DNA from: RBG-16-66-20 sp036560705
Lineage (GTDB): Bacteria > Pseudomonadota > Gammaproteobacteria > Burkholderiales > SG8-39
DNA length: 64,000 nucleotides
Assembly (NCBI GenBank): GCA_036560705.1
Contig: DATBQR010000121.1
Coordinates: forward strand, 62,001-126,000
Direction of reading: 5' to 3'
Positions within the stretch are counted from its first letter, which is position 1, and the number at the start of each line of letters is the position of its first letter. A program made the translations under genes and the position numbers. Below, in pieces: positions 42,286 to 49,974 of this stretch. The notes under the pieces are model-generated. The model had not been told where the DNA came from. It made no database searches and worked only from the letters and a program-made list of their open reading frames with translations.

Positions 42286-43491
42286 TCAACGTACCGCTGC
42301 GGTTTTGGGCTGAACGGATTCCTGTGCGAGGAAAGCCTTCACGAGCGGCGCCAGCCGCTCGACCATCTCGCGGCCCTCGGCCTCGGTGACGACCAGCGCC
42401 GGCAGCAGGCGGACCACGTTGTCGGCGGTGACATTGAACACGAGGCCCGCGTCCAGCCCCTTTTTCACCAGTTCGCCGCAGGGCCGGTCGAGCTCGATGC
42501 CGATCATCAGGCCCATGCCGCGCACCTCGGTAACGCCCGCGACTCCGCCGAGCGCCGCCTTCAAACCCGCAAGCATCGCGGCGCCGCATTTCGCCGCATT
42601 GTCGAGCAGGCCTTCATCCTTCACCGTGTCCAGCGTCGTCACCACGCCGCACATGGCAAGCGGGTTGCCGCCGAAGGTCGAGCCGTGGTTGCCGGGCTTG
42701 AACACGCCCTTGGCGCGCCCGCCGACCACGCAGGCGCCCACCGGCACGCCGCCGGCCAGGCCCTTGGCGAGCGGCACCACGTCCGGCATGAAACCGGCGT
42801 GCTGGTAGACGAACCATTTGCCGGTGCGTCCCAGGCCGCACTGCACCTCGTCGGACATGAACAGCCACTCGTTGCGCTCGCAGATTTCCTTGAGGCCTCT
42901 CAGGTATTCGAGGCGCGAGACGTTGATGCCGCCCTCGCCCTGGATCGGCTCGATGAATACCGCCACCACGTTCTTGTTGTGCGCGGCGACCTGGCGCACC
43001 GCGTCCAGGTCGTTGAGCGGCACGCGCACGAAACCCTGCACCAGCGGCTCGAAGCCGGCCTGAACCTTGCGGCTGGCGGTGGCGGACAGCGTCGCCAGCG
43101 AACGCCCGTGGAAGGCTTTCTCCATCACGATGATGGCCGGCTCGGCGATGCCCCGGTCGTGGCCGTACTTGCGCGCGACCTTGATCGCGGCTTCGTTGGC
43201 TTCCAGCCCGGAATTGCAGAAGAACACCTCGTCCAGCCCGGTGATCTGCGCGATGCGGTCGGCCGCCTGCTCCTGCAGCGGGATCTGGAACAAGTTCGAG
43301 CTATGGATGAGGCGGCCGATCTGCTCCGTGAGCGCGCGCGTGAGGCGCGGGTGGTTGTGGCCGAGCGTGTTCACCGCGATGCCGGCGAGGGCGTCGAGGT
43401 ACTTCTTGCCGGCTTCGTCCCACAGCCACACGCCCTGGCCTCGCACGAACGCGACCGGCTGGCGGGCGTAGGTGTTCATGACGTGGCTCAT
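42286..43491 (-). CDS. argD: Acetylornithine aminotransferase
   Basis: A 401-residue class III aminotransferase: DALAGIAVNTLGHNHPRL, FCNSGLEANEAAIKVARKY (phosphate binding), FMSDEVQCGLGRTGK, and the PLP lysine in VPLAKGLAGGVPVGA. It makes N-acetylornithine, and in many species also succinyl-diaminopimelate. ATG 43491 (MSHVMNTYARQP) follows an AAAGG-type SD and is preferred to 43509. argF follows in the same transcript. An inverted-repeat terminator separates it from the decarboxylase gene upstream. Confidence 0.93.
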   Translation of the reverse strand: MSHVMNTYARQPVAFVRGQGVWLWDEAGKKYLDALAGIAVNTLGHNHPRLTRALTEQIGRLIHSSNLFQIPLQEQAADRIAQITGLDEVFFCNSGLEANEAAIKVARKYGHDRGIAEPAIIVMEKAFHGRSLATLSATASRKVQAGFEPLVQGFVRVPLNDLDAVRQVAAHNKNVVAVFIEPIQGEGGINVSRLEYLRGLKEICERNEWLFMSDEVQCGLGRTGKWFVYQHAGFMPDVVPLAKGLAGGVPVGACVVGGRAKGVFKPGNHGSTFGGNPLAMCGVVTTLDTVKDEGLLDNAAKCGAAMLAGLKAALGGVAGVTEVRGMGLMIGIELDRPCGELVKKGLDAGLVFNVTADNVVRLLPALVVTEAEGREMVERLAPLVKAFLAQESVQPKTAAVR

Positions 43492-43514
43492 GGCGTTATC
43501 CCTTTCCAAAATGC

Positions 43515-43542
43515 AAAACGGCGGTCGAAGAACCGCCGTTTT
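43515..43542. terminator. Bidirectional Rho-independent-type hairpin between the decarboxylase and argD
   Basis: Perfect 11-base arms AAAACGGCGGT and ACCGCCGTTTT with a six-base loop. On the minus strand, the direction of the decarboxylase, the stem ends in TTTTG; on the plus strand in five T. It should insulate argDF from read-through. Confidence 0.8.
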
Positions 43543-43586
43543 TGGAATCGTATCAGGGGCTAGCCGAAAAGGGTAGAGAGCCCGGA

Positions 43587-45569
43587 TCAGCCTATTCGCC
43601 GCAGATTTTTCTCTTCCGAAGTCCTGAGTACCCGCACGCAGGGCTGGTAGCCCTCGTAGACGATGCCGTGCAGTTCGGTACGCTTCTGCGAGCGCAGCAG
43701 CGCGGCCAGATATTCGGTGATTTTCGGCGTGATGACCTGGCCGGGGACCAGCACCGGGATGCCCGGCGGGTAGGGCACGATGCCGTCGGCGCAGACGCGG
43801 TGCGAGAGCGCGCGGTTGACGCGCTCCTTCTCGTCGAACACCGGCACCAGTTCGCCGCCGCAGAAGTAGGCGTCACGCGGCAGGAAGCGCAGTTTGGTGA
43901 ACGCCGGAATCTCCGGCGCACGCTCAAGGCGCCGACGCGGGCGGCCCTCGCGCGCGAGGCGCATCAGCGCGTCGTACAGGCGCGACACCTTGGAGCGCGT
44001 GGTGCCGATGGTGAGCAGCAGCGTGATGGTGTTGAAGGTGCTTTTCTCGATCTGGATGTTGAAGCGGTCGAAGAGTTCCTTCTGCAGTTCGTCTACCGTG
44101 TAGCCGCAGCCCGAGACGTCCACCGTCACCTTGGTGATGTCGAGGCGGATGCCGTCGCCGCGCACTTCCTCCGGCAGCAGGTCGGCGAGCTCCAGAACGC
44201 GGAACATGCCGGTGGAGTTGATCTGCTGGCGGACTTCCTTGGCGAGCGCGATGGTGCGCGACAGCAGCTTGTAGCCCTCCATGGTCGCCTGTTTGCGGGC
44301 GATGTCCAGGCTGGCGATCAGGCCGTACTGCGGCGAGGTGGAAGTGTGCATGTTGAAGTTCTCGCGGAACAGGTGCTCGCGGAAGCCCGGATCGTTGACG
44401 TGGATCATCGAGGCCTGCGAGAACGCGGAGAGAACCTTGTGCGTGGATTGCGTCGCGTAGTCCGCGCCCGCCTCCAGCGCGGTCGGACGGAATTCCGGGT
44501 GGAAGCGCGCGAAGCCGTACCAGGCCTCGTCGACGATGACCTTGATGCCCTTCGCGTGCGCCGCGCGCACGACCGGCTCGAGGTCGTAGCGCAGGCCGTC
44601 GTAGGTGCAGGAGGTGAGGATCAATGCCTGCGCGTCGGGGTGCTTCTGGATTTCCCTCAGGAGGGTTTTTTTCGGCACAGGACCATACAGCCCGTATTTC
44701 CGGTTCAGCGCCGAATCCAGGTAGACCGGGTGCGCGCCGGACAGCACCACGCCGTGGTGCACGCTCTTGTGGCAGTTGCGGTCGAGCAGCAGCTTCTCGC
44801 CCGGCGCGAGCAGGGTCTGGAAGATGACCTTGTTGGCGGTCGAGGTGCCGTTGGTGGCGAAGAAGGTGCGCCGCGCGCCGAAGGCCTTGGCCGCCATCGC
44901 CTGCGCCTCGAGGATCACGCCCTTGGGATCCATCAGCGAATCGAGCATCGGCACCGACACGGACAGGTCGGCGTCGAACACGTGGTCGCCCATGAATTCG
45001 TAGAAATCGTTCACCCAGGGGCTGCCGCGCAGCGACTCGCCGGAGGAGTGCCCGGGCGTGTGCCACTGGTCCTTCGCCATCCAGACGTAGGTCTTCAGCT
45101 GGTCGGTGAAGGGCGTGCGCGCTTTTTCCTGGATCTGCGCGTTTAGGATGCGGTAGATGCCGCGGTAGTCGCGTTCTTCGCGGTAGAAGTAGCCGTCCAC
45201 CGCCTCGGTGAACAGGGCATCGACGACGTCGTCCTCCTTTTCCTGCGCGATCAGGATGTAGACGTCCAGCTCGGGCCGGAAGCGGGTGATGCGCTGGACC
45301 AGTTCCAGGGCGGACATCTGCAGGCGTTTGCGCCCGCCGTTTTTCCGGCCCCCGGGGAGCGAATACAGCTTGTCGTCCACCAGCACCGCCTGGATGTCGC
45401 CGTCCGCCTCGATCGCCGACAGCGCCTCCCGGGCGGTGGCTACGCCGCTGAAGGAAATTCCGAGCGGGTTGTCCAGGGACCTGGCCGCCGCATTCAGCCC
45501 CTTGACGATCTCGCGCAGGACGAGCGGCTCGTCCTCGATGACCAGGATGCGGCTGAGCGGTTTGACCAT
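43587..45569 (-). CDS. Orn/Lys/Arg decarboxylase, fold type I, with receiver-like N-terminal domain
   Basis: A 660-residue PLP decarboxylase, somewhat shorter than E. coli LdcI/AdiA (715-755). Residues 1-140 form a receiver-like wing domain (RILVIEDEPLVLREIV, VLVDDKLYSL). The PLP core shows TPGHSSG, GTSTANKVIFQTLL, DRNCHKSVHHGVVLSGAHPVYL, DEAWYGFARFHP and the Schiff-base K378 in TQSTHKVLSAFSQASM. The C-terminal domain ends GYQPCVRVL. Its place beside argDFG suggests arginine, ornithine or lysine as substrate, but sequence alone cannot choose. It could serve polyamine synthesis or acid resistance. Confidence 0.88.
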   Translation of the reverse strand: MVKPLSRILVIEDEPLVLREIVKGLNAAARSLDNPLGISFSGVATAREALSAIEADGDIQAVLVDDKLYSLPGGRKNGGRKRLQMSALELVQRITRFRPELDVYILIAQEKEDDVVDALFTEAVDGYFYREERDYRGIYRILNAQIQEKARTPFTDQLKTYVWMAKDQWHTPGHSSGESLRGSPWVNDFYEFMGDHVFDADLSVSVPMLDSLMDPKGVILEAQAMAAKAFGARRTFFATNGTSTANKVIFQTLLAPGEKLLLDRNCHKSVHHGVVLSGAHPVYLDSALNRKYGLYGPVPKKTLLREIQKHPDAQALILTSCTYDGLRYDLEPVVRAAHAKGIKVIVDEAWYGFARFHPEFRPTALEAGADYATQSTHKVLSAFSQASMIHVNDPGFREHLFRENFNMHTSTSPQYGLIASLDIARKQATMEGYKLLSRTIALAKEVRQQINSTGMFRVLELADLLPEEVRGDGIRLDITKVTVDVSGCGYTVDELQKELFDRFNIQIEKSTFNTITLLLTIGTTRSKVSRLYDALMRLAREGRPRRRLERAPEIPAFTKLRFLPRDAYFCGGELVPVFDEKERVNRALSHRVCADGIVPYPPGIPVLVPGQVITPKITEYLAALLRSQKRTELHGIVYEGYQPCVRVLRTSEEKNLRRIG

Positions 45570-45573
45570 ACGC

Positions 45574-45579
45574 TATTAT
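45574..45579 (+). promoter_or_regulatory. Candidate -10 (TATTAT) five bases before the DUF3579 gene
   Basis: The 15-base gap between the divergent starts holds TATTAT; on the minus strand it also reads TAATAG for the decarboxylase. Both start codons are arms of an inverted repeat CATACG-N9-CGTATG (45567-45587). Neither gene has an SD here. Confidence 0.35.
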
Positions 45580-45584
45580 TTCGT

Positions 45585-45914
45585 ATGCCCGAGCCGGAAA
45601 TCGTCGAGTTTGTCATCCAGGGGGTGACTGTCGACGGCAAACCGTTCCGGCCCAGCGACTGGGCCGAGCGGCTGTGCGGCGTGATGTCGGCCTTCGGCGG
45701 CGACCATCGCATGCAGTACTCCCCTTACGTTCATCCGGTAACCGCTTCGGGGGTGCGCTGCGTGGTGGTGGACGTGCGGCTCGAAGAGCTCGAACCGATG
45801 GCTTACCGTTTCCTGCTCAGTTTTGCCAGTGACAACGAACTGAAGACGCGCGACGGGCGCGATGCCAGCCGCTCCGAGCTCGCCAAGGTGCTGCGAGCAG
45901 GGGACACGGATTGA
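45585..45914 (+). CDS. DUF3579 family protein
   Basis: A 109-residue cytosolic protein matching DUF3579 in FVIQGVTVDGKPFRPSDWAERLCGVMSAFG, YSPYVHPV and RCVVVDVRLEELEPMAYRFLLSFASDNELK. The family is almost confined to Betaproteobacteria and has no known function, which supports the taxonomic call. It is divergent from the decarboxylase and convergent with rpsT; no SD precedes its ATG. Confidence 0.88.
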   Translation: MPEPEIVEFVIQGVTVDGKPFRPSDWAERLCGVMSAFGGDHRMQYSPYVHPVTASGVRCVVVDVRLEELEPMAYRFLLSFASDNELKTRDGRDASRSELAKVLRAGDTD

Positions 45915-45944
45915 AAAAACGGGGCAGGGGCCCTGTTTTCCCGC

Positions 45945-46208
45945 TCAGGACATCGCCTTGATGGCGTGGGCGAGGCGGCTCTTCTGGCGGGCGGCGGCGT
46001 TGCGGTGCACGACGCCCTTGGCGGCGACGCGGTCGATCACGGCCTGCGATTTGACCAGTGCGGCGGCGGCGGCTTTCTTGTCGCCCGCGGCGATCGCCTT
46101 CTTGACGTCCTTGATCGCGCTGCGCGCAGCGGTGTGCAGGCTCACGTTGCGGCTGCGGCGGACGACGGCCTGGCGGGCGCGTTTGCGGGCGGACTTGATG
46201 TTGGCCAT
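45945..46208 (-). CDS. rpsT: 30S ribosomal protein S20
   Basis: An 87-residue S20: MANIKSARKRARQAVVRRSRN, then SLHTAARSAIKDVKKAIAAGDKKAAAAAL and the C-terminal KGVVHRNAAARQKSRLAHAIKAM. It is a primary 16S rRNA-binding protein. It is divergent from murJ, the usual betaproteobacterial and gammaproteobacterial neighbour. Free S20 is known to repress its own translation in E. coli; nothing specific is visible here. Confidence 0.97.
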   Translation of the reverse strand: MANIKSARKRARQAVVRRSRNVSLHTAARSAIKDVKKAIAAGDKKAAAAALVKSQAVIDRVAAKGVVHRNAAARQKSRLAHAIKAMS

Positions 46209-46238
46209 GTACTGTTTCCAGTGCGAAAAAAGGCGCGA

Positions 46239-46244
46239 ATTCTA
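46239..46244 (-). promoter_or_regulatory. Candidate -10 (TAGAAT, minus) for rpsT
   Basis: On the minus strand GC-TAGAAT begins 36 bases before the rpsT ATG, in the 38-base gap with murJ and abutting the murJ start. Confidence 0.45.
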
Positions 46245-46246
46245 GC

Positions 46247-47785
46247 ATGAACCTGCTCAGGGCCCTCGCCACCGTCAGCAGCATGACCCTGCTGTCGCGG
46301 GTCCTCGGCTACGTGCGGGATTCCTTCATCGCGCGGATCTTCGGCGCCGGCCTGGCGACCGACGCGTTCTTCGTCGCCTTCCGCATTCCCAACCTGCTGC
46401 GACGGCTGTTCGCCGAAGGCGCGTTTTCGCAGGCTTTCGTGCCGATCCTCGCCGAGGTCCGCAACCGCGAATCGCCCGAGGCGACCCGCACGCTGGTGGA
46501 CAGCGTGTCCACCGTGCTTTTCCTCTCGCTGCTGCTGACCGCGGCGCTCGGCATGCTGCTCGCTCCGCTGGTGGTCTATGTGTCGGCGCCGGGTTTTGCC
46601 GCCGAGCCGGGCAAGTTCGATCTCACCGTGACGATGCTGCGCATCACTTTTCCCTACATCGTCTTCATCTCGCTGGTGGCGCTGGCCGCCGGCGTGCTGA
46701 ACACCTGGAGCCGGTTCGCGGTGCCGGCGTTCACGCCGGTGCTGCTGAACGTCTCGTTCATCGTCGGTGCGGCGTTCTTTGCCGGGCGCTTCGACCCGCC
46801 GGTGCTGGTGCTGGCCTGGGCGGTGTTCGCGGGCGGTCTGCTGCAACTCGCGCTGCAGCTGCCGTTCCTGTGGAAAATCGGCATGCTGCCGCGCTGGCGC
46901 CTCGACCTGAAGCATCCGGGCGTGCGGCGCGTCCTGAAGCTCATGGCGCCGGCGGTGTTCGGCGTTTCGGTGAGCCAGGTGTCGCTGCTGATCAACACCA
47001 TCTTCGCCTCGTTCCTCGTCACCGGCAGCGTGTCCTGGCTCTACTACGCCGACCGGCTGATGGAATTCCCGGCGGGCGTGCTCGGCGCGGCGCTCGGAAC
47101 AATCCTGCTGCCGAGCCTGTCGAAGCACCATGCCAGCGGCGCACCGGAGGCGTACGGCCGTCTCCTCGACTGGGGGCTGCGGGTGACTTTGCTGCTCGCG
47201 CTTCCGGCGGCGGCGGCGCTCGCGGTGCTGGCGATACCGCTGATCGCCACGCTGTTCCATTACGGCCAGTTCAGCGCGACGGACGCCTGGATGACGCGCG
47301 ATGCGCTGGTCGCCTACAGTCTGGGACTGGTCGGCATGATCCTGGTCAAGATACTCGCACCGGGCTTCTACGCGCGGCAGAACGTGGTGACGCCGGTGAA
47401 AATCGGCCTGCTGACGCTGGCTGCGACGCAGGCGATGAACTTCGCCTTCATCGGCCCGTTCAAGCACGCGGGCCTCGCGCTGGCGATCGGCCTTGGCGCC
47501 TGCCTGAACGCATTGCTGTTGTATTTGACGCTGAGAAAACAAAACATTTACACGCCGCAGCCCGGCTGGCCCGCTTTCGCGCTGAAAGTCGGCGCGGCCG
47601 TCGCGGTGATGGCCGCGGTGCTCCGGCTGGCGATGGGGCAGGCCGCGGCCTGGCTGCAGGCGGGCTGGCACTGGAAGCTGGGCATGCTGGCCGCGCTGGT
47701 GCTGCTCGGGACCGCCGTCTACGGCGCCTGCCTGTTCGCGTTCGGCTTCCGGCTGCGCCATTTTTCGATGCGGGGCGCCGATTGA
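46247..47785 (+). CDS. murJ: Lipid II flippase MurJ (MviN)
   Basis: A 512-residue MOP-superfamily transporter with about 14 membrane helices: MTLLSRVLGYVRDSFIARIFGAG, DAFFVAFRIPNLLRRLFAEGAFSQAFVPIL, NTWSRFAVPAFTPVLLNVSFI and LAPGFYARQNVVTPVKIG are conserved. It flips lipid II across the inner membrane for peptidoglycan synthesis. Its stop overlaps the TTG of the SirB1-like gene as TTGA (47782-47785). No SD is visible and the gap to the divergent rpsT is 38 bases. Confidence 0.96.
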   Translation: MNLLRALATVSSMTLLSRVLGYVRDSFIARIFGAGLATDAFFVAFRIPNLLRRLFAEGAFSQAFVPILAEVRNRESPEATRTLVDSVSTVLFLSLLLTAALGMLLAPLVVYVSAPGFAAEPGKFDLTVTMLRITFPYIVFISLVALAAGVLNTWSRFAVPAFTPVLLNVSFIVGAAFFAGRFDPPVLVLAWAVFAGGLLQLALQLPFLWKIGMLPRWRLDLKHPGVRRVLKLMAPAVFGVSVSQVSLLINTIFASFLVTGSVSWLYYADRLMEFPAGVLGAALGTILLPSLSKHHASGAPEAYGRLLDWGLRVTLLLALPAAAALAVLAIPLIATLFHYGQFSATDAWMTRDALVAYSLGLVGMILVKILAPGFYARQNVVTPVKIGLLTLAATQAMNFAFIGPFKHAGLALAIGLGACLNALLLYLTLRKQNIYTPQPGWPAFALKVGAAVAVMAAVLRLAMGQAAAWLQAGWHWKLGMLAALVLLGTAVYGACLFAFGFRLRHFSMRGAD

Positions 47786-48648
47786 CGGCGGGGCTGGATC
47801 GCTTCTCCGAGCTGGTGTCGCGCCGCGACGGGGAGATCGAACTGGCGAGGGCCTGCCTGCAGATCGCGGAGGACGCCTACCCCGGGCTGGACGTGGACGG
47901 CTACGTCGGCGAGATCGACCGGTTCGCCAAACGGCTGCGCGCGCGCCTCGGCGCCGGTGCCGCCCTCGAGGACCGGGTGATCGCGCTGAACGAATTCCTC
48001 TTCGACGACCTCGGCTTCAGCGGCAACACGGACGACTACTACGATCCGCGCAACTCCTACCTGAACGAGGTGCTCGACCGCCGGACCGGCATTCCGATCA
48101 CGCTTGCCGTGCTGTACATGGAGATCGGCCGGCGCATCGAACTGCCGTTCGAGGGCGTGTCGTTCCCGGGGCATTTCCTGGTCCGCCTGCCGCTGCGCGG
48201 CGGCACGCTCGTGCTCGACCCTTTTTCCGGCGGCGTGCCGCAGTCCGAGAGCGAACTGCGCGAGCGCCTGAAGCGCGTAATCCCGGGCGATGTTGCGGCC
48301 GGCAGGGCGAGCGGCGTCCTGGCCGCCGAGCTGCCGCTCGACCAGTTCCTCGAACCGGCGAGCAACCGGCAGATCCTCGCGCGCGTGCTGCGCAACCTGA
48401 AGGGGGTCTACCGCGAGAAGGACAAGCCCGAGCGCATGCTCGAGGTGCTGAACCGGATGCTCATCGTCGCGCCGGATGCCGCCCCGGAACTGCGCGACCG
48501 CGGTTTCGTCTACCAGCGCCTCGAATGCTGGCGCCCCGCGCTCAAGGACCTGGCCGAATACCTGGAGCGGGCGCCGGACGCGGGCGACGCGGACGAGGTG
48601 CGCGCGAAAATGGTCGATCTCTCGGTGCGCTGCGCGCGCCTGAACTGA
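47782..48648 (+). CDS. SirB1-family transglutaminase-like/TPR protein
   Basis: A 288-residue SirB1-family protein: LDRFSELVSRRDGEIELARACLQIAEDAYPGLD, the transglutaminase-like core with SYLNEVLDRRTGIPITLAVLYMEIGRRI and FEGVSFPGHFLVRL, followed by a C-terminal TPR-like helical repeat (RQILARVLRNLKGVYREK to LKDLAEYLERAPD). The function is unsettled. The open frame goes back into murJ, but TTG 47782, overlapping the murJ stop (TTGA), fits the family N-terminus. Co-translation with murJ is likely. Confidence 0.85.
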   Translation: MTAGLDRFSELVSRRDGEIELARACLQIAEDAYPGLDVDGYVGEIDRFAKRLRARLGAGAALEDRVIALNEFLFDDLGFSGNTDDYYDPRNSYLNEVLDRRTGIPITLAVLYMEIGRRIELPFEGVSFPGHFLVRLPLRGGTLVLDPFSGGVPQSESELRERLKRVIPGDVAAGRASGVLAAELPLDQFLEPASNRQILARVLRNLKGVYREKDKPERMLEVLNRMLIVAPDAAPELRDRGFVYQRLECWRPALKDLAEYLERAPDAGDADEVRAKMVDLSVRCARLN

Positions 48649-48684
48649 GGCGGGGGCCGGGTTCCCCGGGGCCGCAATCGGGGC

Positions 48685-48690
48685 TAGAAT
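48685..48690 (+). promoter_or_regulatory. Candidate -10 (TAGAAT) for the TRAP binding-protein gene
   Basis: GGGC-TAGAAT lies 57 bases before ATG 48748; a very strong SD GGAGGAGGGG (48734-48743) follows. No clear -35. Confidence 0.45.
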
Positions 48691-48747
48691 CGCCGCTCGG
48701 ACTTCAATCGCAGGTCCAATAATCGATCCAAACGGAGGAGGGGTTAC

Positions 48748-49872
48748 ATGAAGCGCAGATCATTCCTGAAGAAGGCCGCAGCGGGCCTGGCAGTGGGAAC
48801 CGCCGCCGCACCCGCGTTCGGGCAGGCGCCGGCCGCGGTCACCGGCATGCCGAACATCAGCTGGCGCATGGCGACCAGCTGGCCGAAGAGCCTGGACACG
48901 CTGTTCGGCGGCGCCGAGCATATCGCCAAGAGGGTGGCCGAGGCGACTGGCGGCAAATTCAACATCAAAGTATTTGCGGCCGGCGAGATCGTCGGCGGCC
49001 TGCAGGTCCTGGACGCGGTCCAGAACGGCACGGTGGAGTGCGGCCACACCGCCGCGTACTACTACTTCGGCAAGGACCAGACTTTCGCGTTCGGCACGAA
49101 TATCCCGTTCGGCCTGAACGCGCGGCAGCAGTATTCCTGGTACTACCAGGGCGGCGGCCTCGAATTGATGCGCGATTTCTACAAGGACTACAACATCGTC
49201 AATCATATGGCCGGCAGCACCGGCTGCCAGATGGGCGGCTGGTTCCGCAAGCCAATCAAGTCGCTGGCCGATCTCAAGGGGTTGAAGTTCCGTATCGGCG
49301 GTACCGGCGGCACGGTGCTCAGTCGTCTCGGCGTGGTGCCGCAGCAGATCGCCGGCGGCGACATATACCCGGCGCTGGAAAAGGGCACGATTGACGCAGC
49401 CGAATGGGTCGGCCCTTACGACGACGAGAAACTCGGCTTCTACAAGGTGGCGAAAAACTACTATTACCCGGGCTGGTGGGAGAGCGGATCGTCGCTCGAA
49501 TTGATTGTCGGCGACAAGGCGTGGGCGTCGTTGCCGAAGGAGTACCAGGCGATTCTGGAAGCGGCCTGCGCCGAGGCCTACATCTGGATGCTGTCGAAGT
49601 ACGACGCGCTCAACCCGCCGGCACTGAAGCGCCTGATCGCCAATGGCGTGACCCTGTCGCCGTTCTCCGCCGATATCCTGGCCGCGTGTCACAAGGCCTC
49701 CGAAGAGAACTACGAGGAAGTCGCTTCGAAGAACCCGAAGTTCCGCAAGATCTACGAGCCGTGGAAGAAATTCCGCGCCGAGCAGTTCGAATGGCTGTCG
49801 ATCGCGGAAAATCGCGAGGACAACTTCATGATCGCGGCGCAGCGCGCAGCGCAGCGGGGATCGAAGAAGTAA
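48748..49872 (+). CDS. TRAP transporter solute-binding protein (DctP family), Tat-exported
   Basis: A 374-residue DctP-type protein. The N-terminus MKRRSFLKKAAAGLAVGTAAAPAFG carries a twin-arginine (RRSFLKK) signal, so it is folded before export. Family blocks are WPKSLDTLFGGAEHIAKRV, VLDAVQNGTVECGHTAAYYYFGK, LADLKGLKFRIGGTGGTVLSRLG, and GGDIYPALEKGTIDAAEWVGPYDD with the carboxylate-binding arginine nearby (KFRIGG). It resembles the TakP/2-oxo-acid-binding subgroup. A strong terminator follows; the permease genes lie convergently on the other strand. Confidence 0.92.
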   Translation: MKRRSFLKKAAAGLAVGTAAAPAFGQAPAAVTGMPNISWRMATSWPKSLDTLFGGAEHIAKRVAEATGGKFNIKVFAAGEIVGGLQVLDAVQNGTVECGHTAAYYYFGKDQTFAFGTNIPFGLNARQQYSWYYQGGGLELMRDFYKDYNIVNHMAGSTGCQMGGWFRKPIKSLADLKGLKFRIGGTGGTVLSRLGVVPQQIAGGDIYPALEKGTIDAAEWVGPYDDEKLGFYKVAKNYYYPGWWESGSSLELIVGDKAWASLPKEYQAILEAACAEAYIWMLSKYDALNPPALKRLIANGVTLSPFSADILAACHKASEENYEEVASKNPKFRKIYEPWKKFRAEQFEWLSIAENREDNFMIAAQRAAQRGSKK

Positions 49873-49917
49873 GGCGGGCCTTGACGCCGGCCGGCGGCGT
49901 TGCAATCGCTGTCGGTC

Positions 49918-49950
49918 AAAAAAAGCCCCGCTTCGGCGGGGCTTTTTTTT
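49918..49950. terminator. Strong bidirectional terminator between the TRAP genes
   Basis: AGCCCCGC-TTCG-GCGGGGCT with a UUCG-type tetraloop, flanked by an A-run on the left and an eight-T run on the right. It can end transcription from the binding-protein gene (plus) and from dctM (minus). Confidence 0.9.
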
Positions 49951-49974
49951 GCTTCGTGGACCGGGACGGACGGG

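Noticed and set aside
45915..45944. Possible rpsT/DUF3579 terminator (CAGGGGCCCTG)
   Set aside because: Stem is only five bases and the flanking A and T runs do not align with it; too weak to annotate.
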